Assembly: GCA_900549655.1 (NCBI GenBank)
Contig: UROZ01000125.1
Location: forward strand, 1 to 5,805
DNA length: 5,805 bases
Reading direction: 5' to 3'
Origin: an uncultured Collinsella sp.
GTDB taxonomy: Bacteria > Actinomycetota > Coriobacteriia > Coriobacteriales > Coriobacteriaceae
In this document: positions 5,657-5,805 of the stretch, one piece after another
Layout: each line of letters begins with the position of its first letter
How positions within the stretch are numbered: position 1 is the first letter of the stretch
The notes under the pieces: generated by a model
What the model was told of the DNA's origin: nothing
Database searches by the model: none
What the model saw: only the letters and a program-made list of their open reading frames with translations
Translations under genes and position numbers: made by a program

Positions 5657-5805
5657 CGGCATATATTGCTGTCGCCACTGATCTCAGAGGGCCGAAAGGA
5701 TCCGTTTCCCCGTCCCTAAGCGGTCGCTGGGGATGCCCGCCACGAAACCAGCCCATCTACTACGTTTAGCTTGATACCCCCGACCATGACCGCGTTTTAT
5801 GAAAA
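5657..5805. other. Unassigned intergenic tail
   Basis: No gene could be supported here on either strand. A short self-complementary AGCGGTCGCT (5719-5728) and flanking TCCCC (5707-5711) and GGGGA (5729-5733) could form a weak, asymmetric hairpin. GCCACTG at 5674-5680 resembles part of a cobalamin riboswitch, but the rest of that structure is absent. The stretch may be the leader of a gene that starts beyond the window or part of another repeat. Confidence 0.5.

Noticed and set aside
5674..5680. GCCACTG, resembling a cobalamin riboswitch segment
   Set aside because: It is seven bases only. The upstream conserved elements and the downstream B12 box are missing, and it lies after the operon rather than before it.
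5308..5756. Short frames on both strands across the palindrome, containing HIKTMPVYGA
   Set aside because: The same peptide appears from both strands because the DNA is palindromic. There is no ribosome binding site or family match, and one frame overlaps the S-component gene.

Overview
The window is about 60+% GC and codes almost wall to wall. Gene content and composition suggest a high-GC, Gram-positive gut actinobacterium of the Coriobacteriia, probably Collinsella or a close relative. That is an inference from style (divergent glmU/prs next to a T-A-S ECF transporter operon, plus palindromic repeats); no rRNA or species marker is present.

Layout. The left third lies on the minus strand. 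It holds glmU (592-2004, UDP-GlcNAc synthesis) and, downstream of it, the first 133 codons of prs (1-400, PRPP synthetase), which runs off the left edge. A rho-independent terminator (542-574) separates them, so prs probably has its own promoter in the 140 bases that follow. A 196-base divergent intergenic region (2005-2200) separates glmU from a plus-strand operon of three tightly packed genes: ecfT (2201-3088, membrane T component), a fused double ATPase EcfA (3088-4731) and an S component (4736-5449). Overlaps and gaps of 1 and 4 bases suggest translational coupling. Together they would form a complete, dedicated energy-coupling-factor importer: S binds the substrate, T couples it to the two ATPase domains, and the fused ATPase drives uptake. 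The substrate cannot be read with certainty. The S protein has the SNFFFGQGMWTPWQM type of core found in one family of vitamin-type S components, possibly cobalamin-related, but no riboswitch is visible upstream.

The right end (5450-5805) holds no convincing gene. It contains a 10-bp hairpin just after the operon, then a striking 168-bp palindromic element (5489-5656) with 28-bp arms and nested smaller stems, then about 150 unassigned bases.

The two most unusual items are structured palindromes. One is the intergenic element after the operon. The other is a 191-bp, AT-richer, nested inverted-repeat segment (3881-4071) that sits in frame inside the linker between the two ATPase domains of EcfA. 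The latter looks like a repeat that inserted into a gene and is now translated as a hydrophilic 64-residue linker.
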